From NCBI GenBank assembly GCA_021234155.1, contig JAJEKV010000285.1:184001-248000 (forward strand): 64,000 nucleotides of DNA, read 5' to 3'. The notes below the pieces were generated by a model, which did no database searches, was not told where the DNA came from, and saw only the letters and a list, made by a program, of their open reading frames with translations. The position numbers and the translations under genes were made by a program. Source of the stretch: Isoetes taiwanensis (lineage: Eukaryota; Streptophyta; Lycopodiopsida; Isoetales; Isoetaceae). The stretch's first letter is position 1, and each line of letters begins with the position of its first letter. Shown piece after piece: positions 25,411 to 39,489 of this stretch.

Positions 25411-26055
25411 GTTTTTCCCTTTTGCATTTTTATTTTCCCCTTTTTTTCTCTTTTCCTTTTTCTTTCCTCCACTTTCCCTTCGTTCTTTTTTTTAACTTTT
25501 TCTCTTTTATTTTCTTTTTCCTTTTTCTTTTTATCTTTTTCTCCTCCCCCTCCCCCCCCCTTTTTTTCCTTTTTCACTTTTCCACTTTTTCTTGTTCCCT
25601 TTTTAGCTTTTCTCCTTTTTTTCCTTCTGCTTATTTTCTTTTTCTTTTTTCTTTTTTTTCCTTTTTCCTTTTTTCTCTTCTTTCTTCTTTCTTCTTCCTT
25701 CTTCCTTCTTTTTTGCTGGTCTATAAGAGATTTGTGCGAGATTCATCCCTTTTTTTTCCTCCTCTTTTCTCCTTTCTGTTTTTCTTTTCATTTTTCCCTT
25801 TCTTTCTGTTCCTTCTCTTTTTTTTTTTCCTTCCCTTTTTCCACTTCTTTCCTTTTTTCCCTTTGCCCCCCCCCTTTTTTTCCTTATTTTCCTTTTTTTT
25901 TTCCATTATTGTTTTTTCCTTCTTTTTCCTTACATTTATGTTTTTATTTTTCCTTCTTTCCTTTTTTTTTTTCTTTACCTTAATTCCTCTTTTTCCCTCT
26001 TCTCTTTTTTCCTCCGCCCCTTTTCTTTTCCTTTTTCCACTTCCCCTTTTTACTA
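25411..26055. repeat. Polypyrimidine tract, copy 1
   Basis: About 650 bp of almost pure C/T on the plus strand, broken only by a short mixed segment (GCTGGTCTATAAGAGATTTG near 25714). The long F/S/P/L open frames in it, and the K/E frames opposite, are composition artefacts. Homopurine-homopyrimidine tracts of this size can adopt triplex structures. Confidence 0.95.
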
Positions 26056-26106
26056 TCGGAATGAGGGAATTTCGGCGATTAGTACTAGTGCTTAGAAGAG
26101 CTTAGA

Positions 26107-27056
26107 ATGAGTGCAAAAGTCCTTTCTCACTTACGACCTCGAGTCAAAACTACTGATTGCATTATGCTATTCTTTTGTAGGAGACAAGTTTTGGCCTCTT
26201 CAATATTTTGTCATGAAGCCCATCTCCACTATATCAGCAAAGTGCATCACATGGATGATGATAGGTACCCTCTTCTCGCGCTTACCACGGATGAATCTTT
26301 CTAGCGCTTGAAATGATGTTGGAAAGAGAATTGTAATGCATGGTTTGCCCATTGAAGTGCGTAACTGGCTTAGGAACATTGCATGGTGCTTGCTAGTTCG
26401 ACCACGAGCTTTTTGTAACAATATCACGATGGTCGTTTTACTTTCGAGAAGATGTGGGATGAAGTTACCTTAGCCCAAGTTAAAAGCGGTCATCATCATG
26501 CACATATAAATTCCACTTTGGCACCAAGACCACAAGCTTATTTGCTCGCTTCCTTGTCCAAGAAAAAGCTTGTAGCTATTGCATCAATTCGCACAGGGTC
26601 CCACAAACTACGGATTGAGACAGGTAGATGGGAGCGGCCACAATTGCTACGAGAGGCGAGATTATATGCATGTTGCCGCTTACAGGTTGTTGAAGATGAA
26701 AGCCATACTCTGTTAAGATGTCCTGCTTTTGAGATGGTCAGGAACCGTTATTTGACTAGCATTCCATTCGACGCTTCCCCAACTTCTCAGAGCCCCATCT
26801 ATGCGTAACTTAGCATTATGCATACTTGAGGTTATGGATGAGTGTCTTCAATTATTGTGCCCTCATTAGTTATCGCCTACTTATATTTTCTTCTTGCTTG
26901 TCTAGTATCATCATTACTGCAAAGGCTTTTCCCTTGAAAAACTTTTGAGGCAGGGGTTTTTTAATCTTAGTAGTGATGGTTGTACTAGGCCATTGTATGG
27001 GTCCCATGGCCTCTTGGTCTTCGTGGACGTTAAAAAATCTATTCTATTCTATTCTT
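26107..27056 (+). mobile_element. LINE 3' end with (TATTC)n tail, copy 1
   Basis: The frame at 26452-26808 (118 codons) reads MWDEVTLAQVKSGHHHAH, then RTGSHKLRIETGRWERP, then VVEDESHTLLRCPAFEMVR. This is the reverse-transcriptase C-terminal knuckle, with its first cysteine replaced (YACC instead of CACC). The 3' UTR ends GTGGACGTTAAAAAAT, then TATTC repeats at 27038-27056. It is the same family as the minus-strand element at 19499 and faces the opposite way. Upstream coding (26107-26440) is frame-broken. Dead and 5'-truncated. Confidence 0.8.
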
Positions 27057-27445
27057 CCCTTTCCCATTTTCCCTTCAGCTTTTTTTGTTCCTTTTTTTTT
27101 CGTTTCACGTTTTCTTTTTTCAAATTTTTCCTTTTCCATTTCTTAATTTTTTTTCCTATTTCCCTTTCTCCTTTTCCTTTTGCTATTTTTTCATTTCCCC
27201 TTCCCTTTTGCTTGTCCCCTTTATTTTCCCTTTTTACCTTTCACCTTTCGCCCTTTGACTGTCAGTTTGAGCGAATCGTATTGAAGCAATGGTCAAGATG
27301 AAATTTGGTTGAAGACATGCATGCATCATCTTCACCATTGGTCGATCAAATCTTCAACCGTCCGATATCGGGCACCATTCACAACTGATATACGGTATAA
27401 TTTATAATATAAGATATAGCTTCATTCTTCAAATTGTTTGTTTCT

Positions 27446-27640
27446 TCGAATCGAGTTCAACATGTAGAAGAGAAATATGGTAGATGAGAAATATCTCAAA
27501 GCTTGTAGAAAAAGAAATAAAGTTGAACATGTAGAAGAGAAATATCTCAAAGCTTTTATAAGAATAGAATAAAATAGAGAAATAAGAGAAATAGAGTTGA
27601 ACATGTAGAAGAGAAAAATATCTCAAAGCTTGTGCAAGAT
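27446..27640. repeat. Small minisatellite
   Basis: Three to four imperfect repeats built on GTTGAACATGTAGAAGAGAA and ATATCTCAAAGCTT. Counterparts are at 41526-41705 and, split by an insertion, 55712-55728 plus 56379-56550. Confidence 0.85.
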
Positions 27641-30236
27641 TTAGGCAAAAAGATATATTACATAAGTCTATGAATGTTGAAAATGTATAATTGAAGAGCT
27701 TTAAGCTTTACTTTTGTGAATTTCATAGGATGAATAGGCTTCTCTGGTATGTTGTTTGTCACATCATTTGTTACCAAATGTGATATTAGCAAATATAGTT
27801 ATTTATGATGGAAATTATTAAAACTCTAATATTAAGCTAGTTGTCATGATTTGAGCTTCTTTTGGCCTTCTTGGTACTTCCTTTCTACGGTGCATTGAGA
27901 CATCTAGCTAAAGTAATTATTAAATATAGATGCATAAAACTGATGCATTGCATCAGGACATCAATATTGCGCTTGCAATTTGAAAGTTCGGTCTATAAAA
28001 GATGTAGTATTTAGCTTCAACAAATAGAACTTATAAGAATCGAGTCCCTGCCATGTTTTATAGCACTAATCTTACATAAATTCTAAATTATGATAGAACC
28101 TATTTAAATAGAAAATTTAGTCAGTTAAAGCCTTAATTATATAGAGGTCTTTGAATTCAAAGGAACTTTTTCAGAAGCTATCCTTGCCTGGAGACAAATC
28201 AAATTTTCATATTCAAATGGTCTTGGCTATCAAAACTTGTCGAGAACTTCTTATTCCTTGGAGATGCAAATTGATATGGATAAGCTCATTACGTCTGAAA
28301 CAAAGGCTTTATAATTTGATAGTACATGCATTCAAAACATTTTTGAAGCATGAATCCAGATCGTTTGACAACAAATTCGTCTCTTACAAAAGAAAGAGAC
28401 TTCTTTTCTAATTCAACTTAAATCAATTTTCTAATCTTTGTTGAGAGCAAAATATCAGTGCATTTTCTAAAGCAAGAGTCATCTCTTTCTGCTAAGAATA
28501 GTGCTAGATAAAGTAAATGTATTTCTTAAACTTCAAAGCAAATAAGATATTTTTTATATTGAATAGCTAGAAATGCAGGCCAGCATATAATTCTTAAGCA
28601 CATTTGTGCACATTTGGGATTGTTGGCCAAATTACGAAGTAAAGAAGATTTGTTCTGGTTGAAATTAGAGATCCCTAGTCAAACTAGCTCATTGGAGGAA
28701 ATGCATATATATGCATACTTCTATGTGTGCAATACGAATTTTTGATGGGGAACCTGAATCTAACTATGTTGAAGAAGCAGTAGGAATTTTTGTGATAGGA
28801 TTTAAAAAGTTTGCCCGCTGTTAATGTTAATGTTCATGAGTCAAATCTAAATACGTTCGTCACTTTAGATCCATGGTATAAAGACAAAGTTGTTACTTAT
28901 GAAAGATGAAGTGCATTGCTTGAAAAATGAGTTGTATAAGAGCTATCATCAATAGAGATACGCAATATAGAAAGAAAAGCTAAAATGTGGGTAATAAATA
29001 TTGGTGCTCTAAAAATGAAAACACGGAACATAAAGAAAATGGTTAAACCAATTGTCTAATCTATATTGAATTTCGCCCTCCTTTATCTAGTAGAAATCGT
29101 ATAACAGGCCTCAAATTAATATATAGAGATAGATGCAGAAATGATCAGTTCAAATTTACAAACCCACCACTCACTCTAAGCACGCTGAAGCAAATTAGCT
29201 TGTTTACTTTTCTTGCTAGTTTAGAAAACTCTTGTATGATGTAAAGGTTGTTCAATATTGTGGGGAAAGGAGGTAATTGTGCAATAATCACTTTCCTTTT
29301 ACTAGATATGTGAGTTTTTATGGTGCTAAATGTTTGGGATTGAAGGCGATACTACGAGAAGCCTTTGCTTCTAGGTAATTGAATAATGGAATGTCTGTAT
29401 TGCACTAACTAGAAGACGGTTTCCTCCTCCTGCACAGAATTGCAAGCAAGGCAAAGCATTATTTAAGAAATATAACTACAGAGACCTTATGAATTCTACT
29501 TTCGGGCTTGTGTCGACAGGGCGGCCCCTTCGTCTTATCGGTTATTGGAATACTTAGTGCAGAAGCAATTCCTGTTCTGATATGTAATAACTATGTGAGA
29601 CCTTTTGATACAAATATATAGTCTTATAGAAATTTCAGGAATGATTCTTTTCTTTTTTCTTTTCTTATGGTTGGATTCAATTCATTTAACGATTTATGAG
29701 AAAACTTCATTTGCCGGTGAAAGACATGTATTCTTTGATTTGCAAATGTAGATTTCTTTGGTAACCCTTAAAAGAAGATTGACTATATGAAGTCATCCAA
29801 ACATAAGGTAGTTGACAAGGCAGTCTTATTTGATAGTAACACTACAAATGTTTGTATTCTTATTTTTTGCTCTCCTCTAACCTCGAACTCCTCGATCCTC
29901 AAAGATTGAAGCACCATAAAAGGAGCACAATAAATTGCATATTTGCGTTTCAAGATCGAATTGTAACCACTTCTCAACTTTGTTCATCAAGGTTTTGTTG
30001 CTTCCCTTATGCATGCTAAGTCTTTTAGTATAGAAGGGTGAGATGTTGGTGTTTAATCAAAAGGAAAACTAGTTTTAACCAGTGTTCACAAATTTTATTC
30101 CTTTGAAGCTTAAAATTTGTTGTTTTAAAAATTTATTGTCTATGTAAAGCATGAGCGTGAACCCATTTGTAAGCAAATGCAAATCCATTTGCAAGTGTCC
30201 CATCAATCCTATTTCCTTAGATCATGTGCATGGTTG
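27641..30236. other. Unit 3' part, no intact gene
   Basis: AT-rich sequence with short open frames that match no family I know (for example around 28151-28411 and 28590-28800). This part carries the clearest ordinary SNPs separating copy 1 from copies 2 and 3. Counterparts are at 41706-44311 and 56551-59148. Confidence 0.5.
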
Positions 30237-31020
30237 TCTCATGGAGCCGATGGGCCTTTTAGGTGCCCTTGTTAGAACCTCCATGCAGCCCCCATAAGCT
30301 ACATGATCTCAAGGTTCTAATTGAGTTACGGCTTCTCCAGAACAATCTCTATATTGTTGTTGCCAAGATCCCGTTTACTATATACAAGGTGCGCCCTACT
30401 ATCTACAATTCTAAGGACTATTCCGGACTTCTTACAATAAGCTTAGCTTAGTTCTTACTTCTTCTTATATACCAATGTGGCAAAAGACATTCAATCCCAC
30501 ATTATCACATTCAGGATCAATTCCTTTATACTCTTAATTTAAGTCATTAAATTATGATTCTCTTTCAACAAGAACAATCTAAGCAATCTAAGCTTCCCCT
30601 GGTGTGGCGGCAAACCACCCACCACGAGAACCACTTCAATGATGATCCTTTGACTCCTTGTACCTGTTTTTCTTCTCAAAATATCCCTCCTTTCAGCTCC
30701 TAGCTCCAAGAAAAAGCTGCACAAAGAGATACAATGGTGCGATCAATTCTGATGCCGCTTCACTCTTTTTCTGCCATATCTCCTAAATGCGGATGAATTT
30801 TGGCCTTATCAGATCTAATCTGGAAAGCTGATTTCAAAATCTTTTTAAAAAGTAAAATTACGGAATTGGATCTCGGGTTGCGAGATATGATGTTCCAAAT
30901 TTCGGCCAACAAAACTGCCCAAAAATTGCTCCTTACGCTTCCTTCCAGAAACCCTCATAGAAATGATGCCCTTTGGTTTTATGACATGAATTTAGTATAA
31001 ACTCCTCATACATAATGTGT
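30235..31020 (-). mobile_element. LTR-like fragment, copy 2
   Basis: Counterpart of 16008-16800 inside unit 2, with small differences mostly at CTG/CAG sites (for example near 30330, 30390 and 30605). Confidence 0.45.
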
Positions 31021-33699
31021 ATTTCTCATGTAATGATCAATTAGAATATTCTCCGTAAGCATCAATAAGGAAATGTAAATTACGTGCCTGTTAATGAGCC
31101 AAGCTCTTTACAAAACACCATGGTGTTTGTTAACAGATTCTTATGTTCAATATTTCATTAAGTTTGTATTTTGTTGATGATTGACGATTTGCATAACATC
31201 TCAGAAGGAATCTTTGACCTTCAAAGATTAATTAATAGTCATTGTCTTTGTATATAAATATTGGGAGGGTTTCTTCTCCTCTGATTGGTTGCTTTTAAAC
31301 ATCCTACGGTAATTTTATTCTTTCTTATAGGCATTCAAGCATTTAACCTTTCCTATTCACACACATTTAGTTTGCTCTTCTACCAACATAAAATGTGCAC
31401 AGAATATGTGAACTTATTCTTAATAATAAGAGCAGATACATCCATCCTTTATTTTCTCATAATTACCATTTGCCACTTTCCCTCACCCCCTACCTTAACC
31501 ATTATTTATTGATTTATCAATTTAAGACACAACTACTAACACATAGAGAATGGACAGAAGATGGATGTTATGACTTTGCATCAAGAGCTTTTAAACTTGG
31601 AGATGACCCCAAAGGGTTGCGTTGTCAGGTTCTACCTTATCAAGAAGGATTTTTAGGTTACAAAAAAAAAATAGTACTGAATCACATCAAATCACACATG
31701 CATCAATGTCTGTCTCTTTCGGATAATGTTCAGGATCATCGGGCACCCTTTTACTACAAGCTTGACACATTGAAAGTGCACAGAAACAATTACAATTCAA
31801 AGTCCATTGCATCTGTCCCTTGCACACTTCGATGACTTCCACACGTCGAGGTACCTTTCATGCACCCAAAAGTTGCATGCATAATAGAATTTATCTCAAC
31901 GTTGAAACTCATTTACTATCTGGAAGACAAATATAGAGTAGTCCCCATATCTTGTACTCCACACCACTAAGCAAGGAGACCTTGTACATGTCTTCATGTA
32001 ATATTTGCACTTCCATTGTGTATCACTTAACAATAGACTGAAATAAAGTTCTGGTGCACATTACCCTTGTGCAATGATAGGGACTCCTGTATATTGGATA
32101 AAGGTAGTTAATTGCCTCTAGAAGAGAAGATCTTGATTAAAAGACAAGTCTTATTTTACTATTAAAAAAAAAAGAAAAGCTATGCAATGGTGCAACTAGG
32201 GAGCCGCAATGGAAAGGATAACCATGACAATGGTAATGGTGCAACCAGGGGAGCCGAATGGAAAGGGTAACTATAGCAATGGTGCAACCAACGGGCTGAA
32301 ATGGTGGGTTTTAAGGCCTCACAGTTCTTCATTCAAGACGTCTCTATTCTTTTTTCTTCTGGTGTTCACAATTCATGTTTTGTCTTTGTTCATGGTCACG
32401 GTTGCTTCTACTAGCAAAGCTCTAGCATGATAGTTTACGCAAACTCTTTGGATTAAGGCCTACTATTACATACCCATGAGGTTCATTTTAAGTTGGGTTG
32501 CTTTATGTTTGTATGGTTATTTGAGTGCATTTGATTGGCAAGTTTTTCATGCACAACTAGATTGGATTTGCATTGTGGCAAGGTAAAGTTCTTATGTCTA
32601 TAGCCAATTTCAACTGCTTTACATTTGCTTATTTTGATTATTTTCATTTAGGCATTGTCCCAAATCATCACATCGTCTTAACTTCATAAATGACAATGAT
32701 GTACTGATTCATTGCATATCGGTTGCAGTAGTCTGGCACATTCAGCTGCTTTAAGCTAAGCATTATGTTGTTGTAAATGTATGCCATGCTATTGCAATTG
32801 GTGTTTTACTTAACAAGGAGAAGTAAAAGCGGTGATAATGGGTGAATAAAAAAGAAAGACAATGGTTAGCTTGAGAGAAGTTGTACGTGGTTACTTAGAG
32901 GAGAATGGTATGGGTTGTTTGGCAATGGCATCGGAGGATACAATGGAAGCAGCAAAGAGGGAGGCTCGGGCAAATGCCAAGGAGGATGCAGTGGTGCTAA
33001 CTAATTAGTGGATCGTGGCTTGGCCTCTGCCAAAGAAACAATGCAAAAAGCAATAGGGGTGGCCACATGCAATATTTCTTTGCCTCCACCTCCGTGTATC
33101 TCAATTTCATACGAGGCGGATACCCGGAGAGGTGAAGAGTGGCGAATAAAGGGGAAGAGCTTGAAGAGAGGGGAACCAGATTGCACTAATTTTTGTGGAT
33201 GCTCCCCGCAAGAATGGAAGATTGAAAGCCGCCTCTCGACTTCAAGATGGAGGCCTCCACTCCGTTTTTGCCTCAAAATCTGCCGTTGAAGGCGAAAAAT
33301 GATCATGTGGCCACCCCTAATGCATCCCCTTCATAAGGATGCCGCCAAAGCGTTCACCTTGCCGAGGAAGAGCGTGCCCATGTTTACGAAAAGCGGCGGG
33401 CTATCCGCTCAACGCTTGGCCTCGGAGGGATTTTTCGCCTCAGTTCTTGACCCAGATTCAAAGCGGGCTGCTTTGGATCAGTATCGTGTTCCTTGTCATT
33501 ATGTATGCTATGCTTCAACAAATTCACGTAAACCACTTTCTTATCTATTATTACTCTTTGCTAGTTTCATACTATGCACATCATTGTCAATGTCATCGTA
33601 CAGTTCGAGCTAGGATATTAGTTTAAAGGGCATGGCAGATCAGTAGGAGTTGCAATGTCTAGGTTGCCCCTAGAGGTGGACAATCCCAAAAAGGCAAGA

Positions 33700-34303
33700 A
33701 TAGAATAGAATAGAATAGAATAGTTTTTTTAACGTCCACGAAGACCAATAGGTCATGGGACCCATACAATGGGCTAGTACAATCATTACTACTAGGATTA
33801 AAAAACCCCTGCCTCGAAAGGTTTTCAAGGGAAAAACCTTTGCAGTAATGATGATACTAGACAAGCTTAGATAATGACTCTTTGAGGGCTCGATAATTGC
33901 GAGGCGTTTATCTAGAACCTCAAGTATGTATAATGCCAAGTCATGCACGGATGGTTGTTGAGAAGTTATTAGGCGTGGAATGGAATGCTAAGGTCGAAAA
34001 ATGATTCGGACTATCTCAAAAGCAGGGCAACTTCGAGGAAGAGTATGGCTTTCATCTTCAATAACACATGGCGGCGGGTAAGGCACATAGTCTCGCTTCT
34101 CGCGGCAATTGCGGCCGCTCCCATCTACCTGTCTCAATCCGTAGCCTGTGGGACCCCGTGCGAATTGATGCAATAGCTACAAGCTTGTTCCTGGACAATG
34201 AAGCAAGCAAATAAGCAAATAAGCAAATAAGCAAATAAGCTTGGGGCCCTGGTGCCAAAGTGGGGAAAGAGTTTGTTTCAAGTAGAAGAGTGTGCATCTC
34301 CAC
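33700..34303 (-). mobile_element. LINE 3' end with (TATTC)n tail, copy 2
   Basis: Counterpart of 19499-20103. The coding frame is broken near 34060-34150 at positions where copy 3 has CAG/CTG. Confidence 0.75.
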
Positions 34304-35187
34304 TAGAATTTGTTGACAAATTTCTCATGGTGTATCTTTAAATTTTTTTTCGATATGCTTGAATGATTGATAAAATAAATTGATATACAAGAATTTAAGC
34401 TTACCTTTGCCGATTGCACTATGGATCTCGGAAGTCAAATCTAAATTTGGGCTGCATCATAATATTCTCTTTGAGACACATCGATGTTGTTATATAGCAT
34501 ACAATTGAAGAGCTTTATTTTTACAATTTCGTATGATGAACTAGAAACGAAGCCCAGGGTTGCTAGGCTAGAAGAGGTTTGTGCAAATTCCCCTCCCATT
34601 TTTTTTCTTTTTTTCACCCGTTCTTTTTTTTCGTTTCCTCCTTTCCTTTTTTCTTCGCATGTTTGCACAAACACAGGTTAAGACTTTGAAGTAATTTAAG
34701 GTTATCGATGTTGTGTGACTAAGATTTTTGTGCACGAGGAGAGCCTTAGAATCGTTAGATTTTTGTGCACGAGGAGAGCCTTAGTTTGGAAATTTCAGCT
34801 GTGGAAATTCCAGCTATTCAGGGGTGCGGTTGGGAAGTTATGCCCGGCTTGGCGAATTGAGTTAGGTGGTTGTTGTGGCGTCTCGGCGACAAATTGTAAT
34901 GGTAGGGTTCCTTGGAGATATTCTCATGGAGCTATGTTCCCCAGGTCCCATCGTCAGCATTAACATCGACATCGGCTTAGGAGTTAACATTGTCTAGCGA
35001 CCAGATCACCAGAAATAATGCAAGAATGTATCGGCAAAAATGTTTCTATATATCAGCAAAAAGGACCTGGGATTCAGAAGGCGTCTGCAGCCCCATATGG
35101 TCAATCTTAGCTAATGATCATCTTAGTCAGTAGAATGGCCATCTTAGTGATGATCTCATTAGATTGTTTACCTATCATGAAAATTAA

Positions 35188-37174
35188 TTGAGTCAAATGA
35201 GGCATTTAATAAAATTGCAAGACCAAGTGCACACACTTGGGATTGCGATCATCAAGCAAATGCCAAGCTTGGGCATGGCGACTTTGCCCTTGAGTTATAT
35301 CACATCATCTTTGTCGTTCTCAAAGCATGTGCTACAACTTCATTTCTTCTTAAAAAGTACGCCTTGCGCATGGCGGATATATATAAAAGTGAATTGCATG
35401 CGGATGGTACCTTGGGGAATACCTTGCTAGATACATTATGTCAAGTGTAACGAGGTGGGAGAGGCATTTAACTTATTTGACAAAGTTGCTCGATAGAACT
35501 GTGGTGTCATGGGGTGCACCGATCTACGGATCTTGGTCACGTAAAGCTTTTGAGGTAATGTGACGGGAAGGTTTAAAACCATATAGAGTCATATTCTTGA
35601 GCATTTTGAATGCTTGCGGCATCTGATAGATCATCCGAAAACCGCTAGATCGGCCGGGATCTTTGTACCTTGGGTGCAATAATTACAGGATACATGCAAC
35701 TTAATGGAAGTTTCGTTGCATTGGAAATATTTAAGGAGATGCAATGGGAAGGCATCAAGCCAAATAATATCAGATTTTTGAAACAGCCTCACATTTGTAG
35801 CCATTTTGAAAGCATGCTCCAGCACCAGAGCTATAGAGGAAGGCAGGTTATTCCATTTGCAACTAATCAAAGATGCTAACTCATCAGATAATCTCCTAGG
35901 AAGTAGACTAATCGATTTGTAGCCTAAACTAAGGTCGCAGCATCTTTGACAACTTATTGGATGCACGCTTTCAAGTCTTGTGCCAGCCTAGCGGCCAGAG
36001 GGCAAGGCAGGCTAATTCATGTTCAGTTTAGAGAAAGTGGAATTCAATCACAAATTATTGGAAGCGCCCTTGTTGATGTGGGGGTCTAGAAGAAGCAAGG
36101 AAAGTCTATGAAAATTTGCCCAATTAGGATGTGTACTCATGGGGTGCAATAATTGCAGGATAATGCAATATGGGCAAAGTCGACAATGGAAGTATTAAGC
36201 ATGGTGTATAATATACATCCTTGCCCTAGAGTTCTTTGTTAAGATGCAAAAAGAAAGAATAAATGCAACTGATACTGTATTGTTCTATGCTTAAAAGCCC
36301 ATGTTGGGACATGAGCTATTGAGCATAGCAGGATAATTCATGATGGAATTATTGACGTAGACCCTTGAATATTCGGGGTAATATACTTCTTGATCTATAT
36401 GCAAAAATGTGGGTAGAGAAAGCTCCTGCTAGATCAAGGTGTTGTATCTTGAAGTGCAATAATTATAGGATACACGTAGCTTAATGAAAGTTTCGTTGTG
36501 TTGGAAATATTTGAGGAGATGCGACATGAAGGCATCAAGCCAACGAATATCACATTTTTGATACGTGACCGTCTTTGTAGCCATTTTGAAAGTATGCTCC
36601 AACGCAAGAGCTATAGAGTATGGCAGGTTATTCCATTTGCAACTAATCAAAGATGCTAACTTATCAGACGATCTCCTAGGAAGTAGCCTAATCGATATGT
36701 ATGTTAAATGCGGGAGCCTAAATGAAGGCCGCATCATCTTTGACAACTTATTGGATGCACGCTTTCAAGTCTTGTGCCAGCCTAGGGGCCAAAGTGCAAT
36801 GCAGGCTAATTCATGTTCAGTTTAGGGAAAGTGGAGTTCAGTCACAGATTATTGGAAGTGCCTTTGTTGATGTGGGGGTCTAGAAGAAGCAATGAAAGTC
36901 TATGAAAATTTGCCAAATTTACAGCATATGCCCAGCATGACATGTTTTGGAATGCTTTCAAGAGATGCAACAGAGAGGAATAATGCCAGACAAGACATTC
37001 TTTATGAGCGTGCTTGTTGCGTGCAGTCACGCAGGACTAGTGAATGAAGGCTATTTGTATTTAATATCTATGTTAGACAATCATATTACTCCTAGTATTT
37101 GTCACCATACATGTCTAGTTGATCTTTTGTCCCATGCAAGCTGCCTTCATGAAGCTAGATATGCTAGAATCTAA
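35188..37174 (+). pseudogene. PPR protein pseudogene, copy 2
   Basis: Counterpart of 20996-22980 with the same stops and the same internal duplication (35673 and 36453). Extra differences sit at CAG/CTG, for example 35330-35360 and 35505-35560. Confidence 0.85.
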
Positions 37175-39489
37175 TATTCGGGATGACATTTGTGTTTGCT
37201 TAGTTCATGCAAAGTACTTGACAAGCTAGAGCTAGGAAAGCAATGTTTTGGCCAATTTATCCTGGTTGGTTGAAGATGTTCTTCGACATATGTTCTCAAA
37301 AACTCATAACACACCAAAACAAAGATATAAACAATACATATCCCATAACATACCAAAACAAAGTTTTTAAATTTTTGTTTTCTGCGTATAAAATGCTTGA
37401 ATTTTATACGAAGTTATGAATTTTAAGCTTTTAAGAGAATTACAAACCTTTTTGTGTTTCTCTCTCTCTATAAATCTATGGCGTTCCAAGCATGCTCTAT
37501 TTGGATTTTCTCATTTTCGTATGAAGCTTCTTTTTATTTTTTCCAAAACCTATCCACAATTACAACCAATGCACGAAATGGCCAGGCTTAATTTTAAAAT
37601 GTTAATTAAAATTTTAACTGAAGTACATCTTTGCACCTGATCCACATCTCAAAGGAAACAGATCCACATACCGACTGCGTGAGTTTCATCTTGCTTACTC
37701 ATGGCAGCCTTTGATTCTAAGGGTCCACAAAATTCAACATATGCTTCACATGTTGTTCTACTACCAGAGTGCACAATAATATGTACATTTTCATCAAGTA
37801 AGCCAAATTCTTTGAAAAAATCCTTCTTTAAACTGGATTTCCCAGAAAGAGGTGCATTTAATTACGCATTTTCGGTTATGCGATCGCCTAGTAGAAGAAG
37901 CTTGTAGAACTCAACCTACAAAAATGGCTTCTCAGTCCTCATTTTTAAAATTCGAAGACAAAGGCTCTTATAGACGTTGAGCTCTTCACAAAAGTTTAAT
38001 TGCCATGTGATAAATTGGGGAATATACGGATATACCAGGTATTAGGCTCCTTTGTTCTTCATGATGACCATCATCATACTATGTTTGATTTATATTTTGC
38101 AAAGGTAATCGGGGAGAAGCGGTGATAGAATTGGCAAAATTTGGGGGAGTTATCACGCACAATCATTATCTCGCACAATAGGATACATTGTCTAACTTGT
38201 TATCCGTATGCGACATGCTTATTTCCCTAAATTGGTTTGTTCGTCTTGTCATTTGCTCATGGAATAACAACTTTGTATCATTTGTCTTATTTTCTCTATT
38301 ACTTATTATGCAATATCGTTTTTTGAGCATAGTCTTTTGCAACAAAGCATTTTATAATCTTGAAAGGTGCAGACTTTGTTCCAAATGGCCAATAAACATG
38401 TTCACGTCATTGTCATATGCCTAGCTATTTTTGCCAATGTGACTCAACAAACTTCTCTAATAATCATGCCGTGGGTATGGGTACTTATACCTCGCTCTAA
38501 TATCAAGTATGACATTCAGAAACATAATCAATTCAACATAATCGTCATATAATATTGCAACCGATAATGCCATCGATCCGAGCCATCGGATCGGTATTCT
38601 CGAAGAGGCGAGCATGCATTCTCCCATACATGCATGCATTGCATGCATTTTCTGGGGCTCTAGTTCGTTTGGGGATCGCTATTTCTTGCAGGTTCTTCAT
38701 CGACTTCTCATCGGCGTTTTCTCCTCTCTCAGCAGTTCCCTAGACTCCCCGCTTTCCCTTAATGTATATATTATTGTAAATGTTGTTTTTGTGTCGCATG
38801 GCATGCGTGACCACCCCCTCGCTCTTTCGAGGTGTAAATGTTGTTTTTTCTCTATTGGTTCTTTTGTTGGTGATTTGCAGGTCCAGGGGCGATGAGCGAC
38901 TTCGATATTCTCTGTGGAGCGTGGGTTTTTTTTGTGGGAACGTTTAGTAGCCTTGCATTGTCCAAGCCCCTTGCCGAGATTTTATCGCTAGGCTTTTTCC
39001 TCGAAAACCCGAAAGGGCGGGGTTTTTTAATCCCGGCGATAAGCTCTCGGCAGGTACACTAGCCAATGTCTGTAGCACACAATTTTATTTGGGGTCCAGG
39101 TGTTATGACTGGATATTCCCTATGTTTTTCATTTTTTGGGTAGCTTGCGATGTGCACCTACCCACTATACCATTATAGAAAAACTACTGAGATGAATGAG
39201 AAGCCTAATATATTATTGCAACATAATCATGATTTCTTAGAGGATGGAATTTCAAATGATTTACTGCAAAGTATTGTTCCGTTATACTAGAGAGTCCATG
39301 TTTCAGGAGATTGCAATATCTTTGCCAAGGATTTGGAAGATGGAAACTACATTTTTTATTTTATAACTAGAACTTAGCGCTGCTTTTGATGGTATTTATA
39401 TGGGAAACTTTATTACAAATTACAAAGGTAAAAGAACATTATCAAAACATGTAATTTCTGTATGAAGTAATCAAACGTGCTTTTGACTA

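Larger units (their letters stand above)
16010..30236. repeat. Tandem unit copy 1 (14227 bp)
   Basis: First of three head-to-tail copies. It starts TCTCATGGAGCCGATGG and ends ATCATGTGCATGGTTG, directly followed by the same start. TTG is common to the left flank, both junctions and the right end: a 3-bp microhomology. It contains, in order, an LTR-like fragment, a minus-strand LINE 3' end, a PPR pseudogene, a 116-bp duplication, a polypyrimidine tract, a plus-strand LINE 3' end and a minisatellite. It differs from copies 2 and 3 by ordinary SNPs near 28600-28860. Confidence 0.95.

Noticed and set aside
25398-26105. 235-codon open frame rich in F, S, L and P (and K/E frames opposite; also in units 2 and 3)
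   Set aside because: It lies in a homopyrimidine tract where stop codons are rare by composition. Run lengths and frame change between copies.
35631-35966. 111-codon minus-strand open frame repeated in the units (also near 21438 and 49671)
   Set aside because: It is antisense to PPR fragments and is preserved only because the copies are recent.
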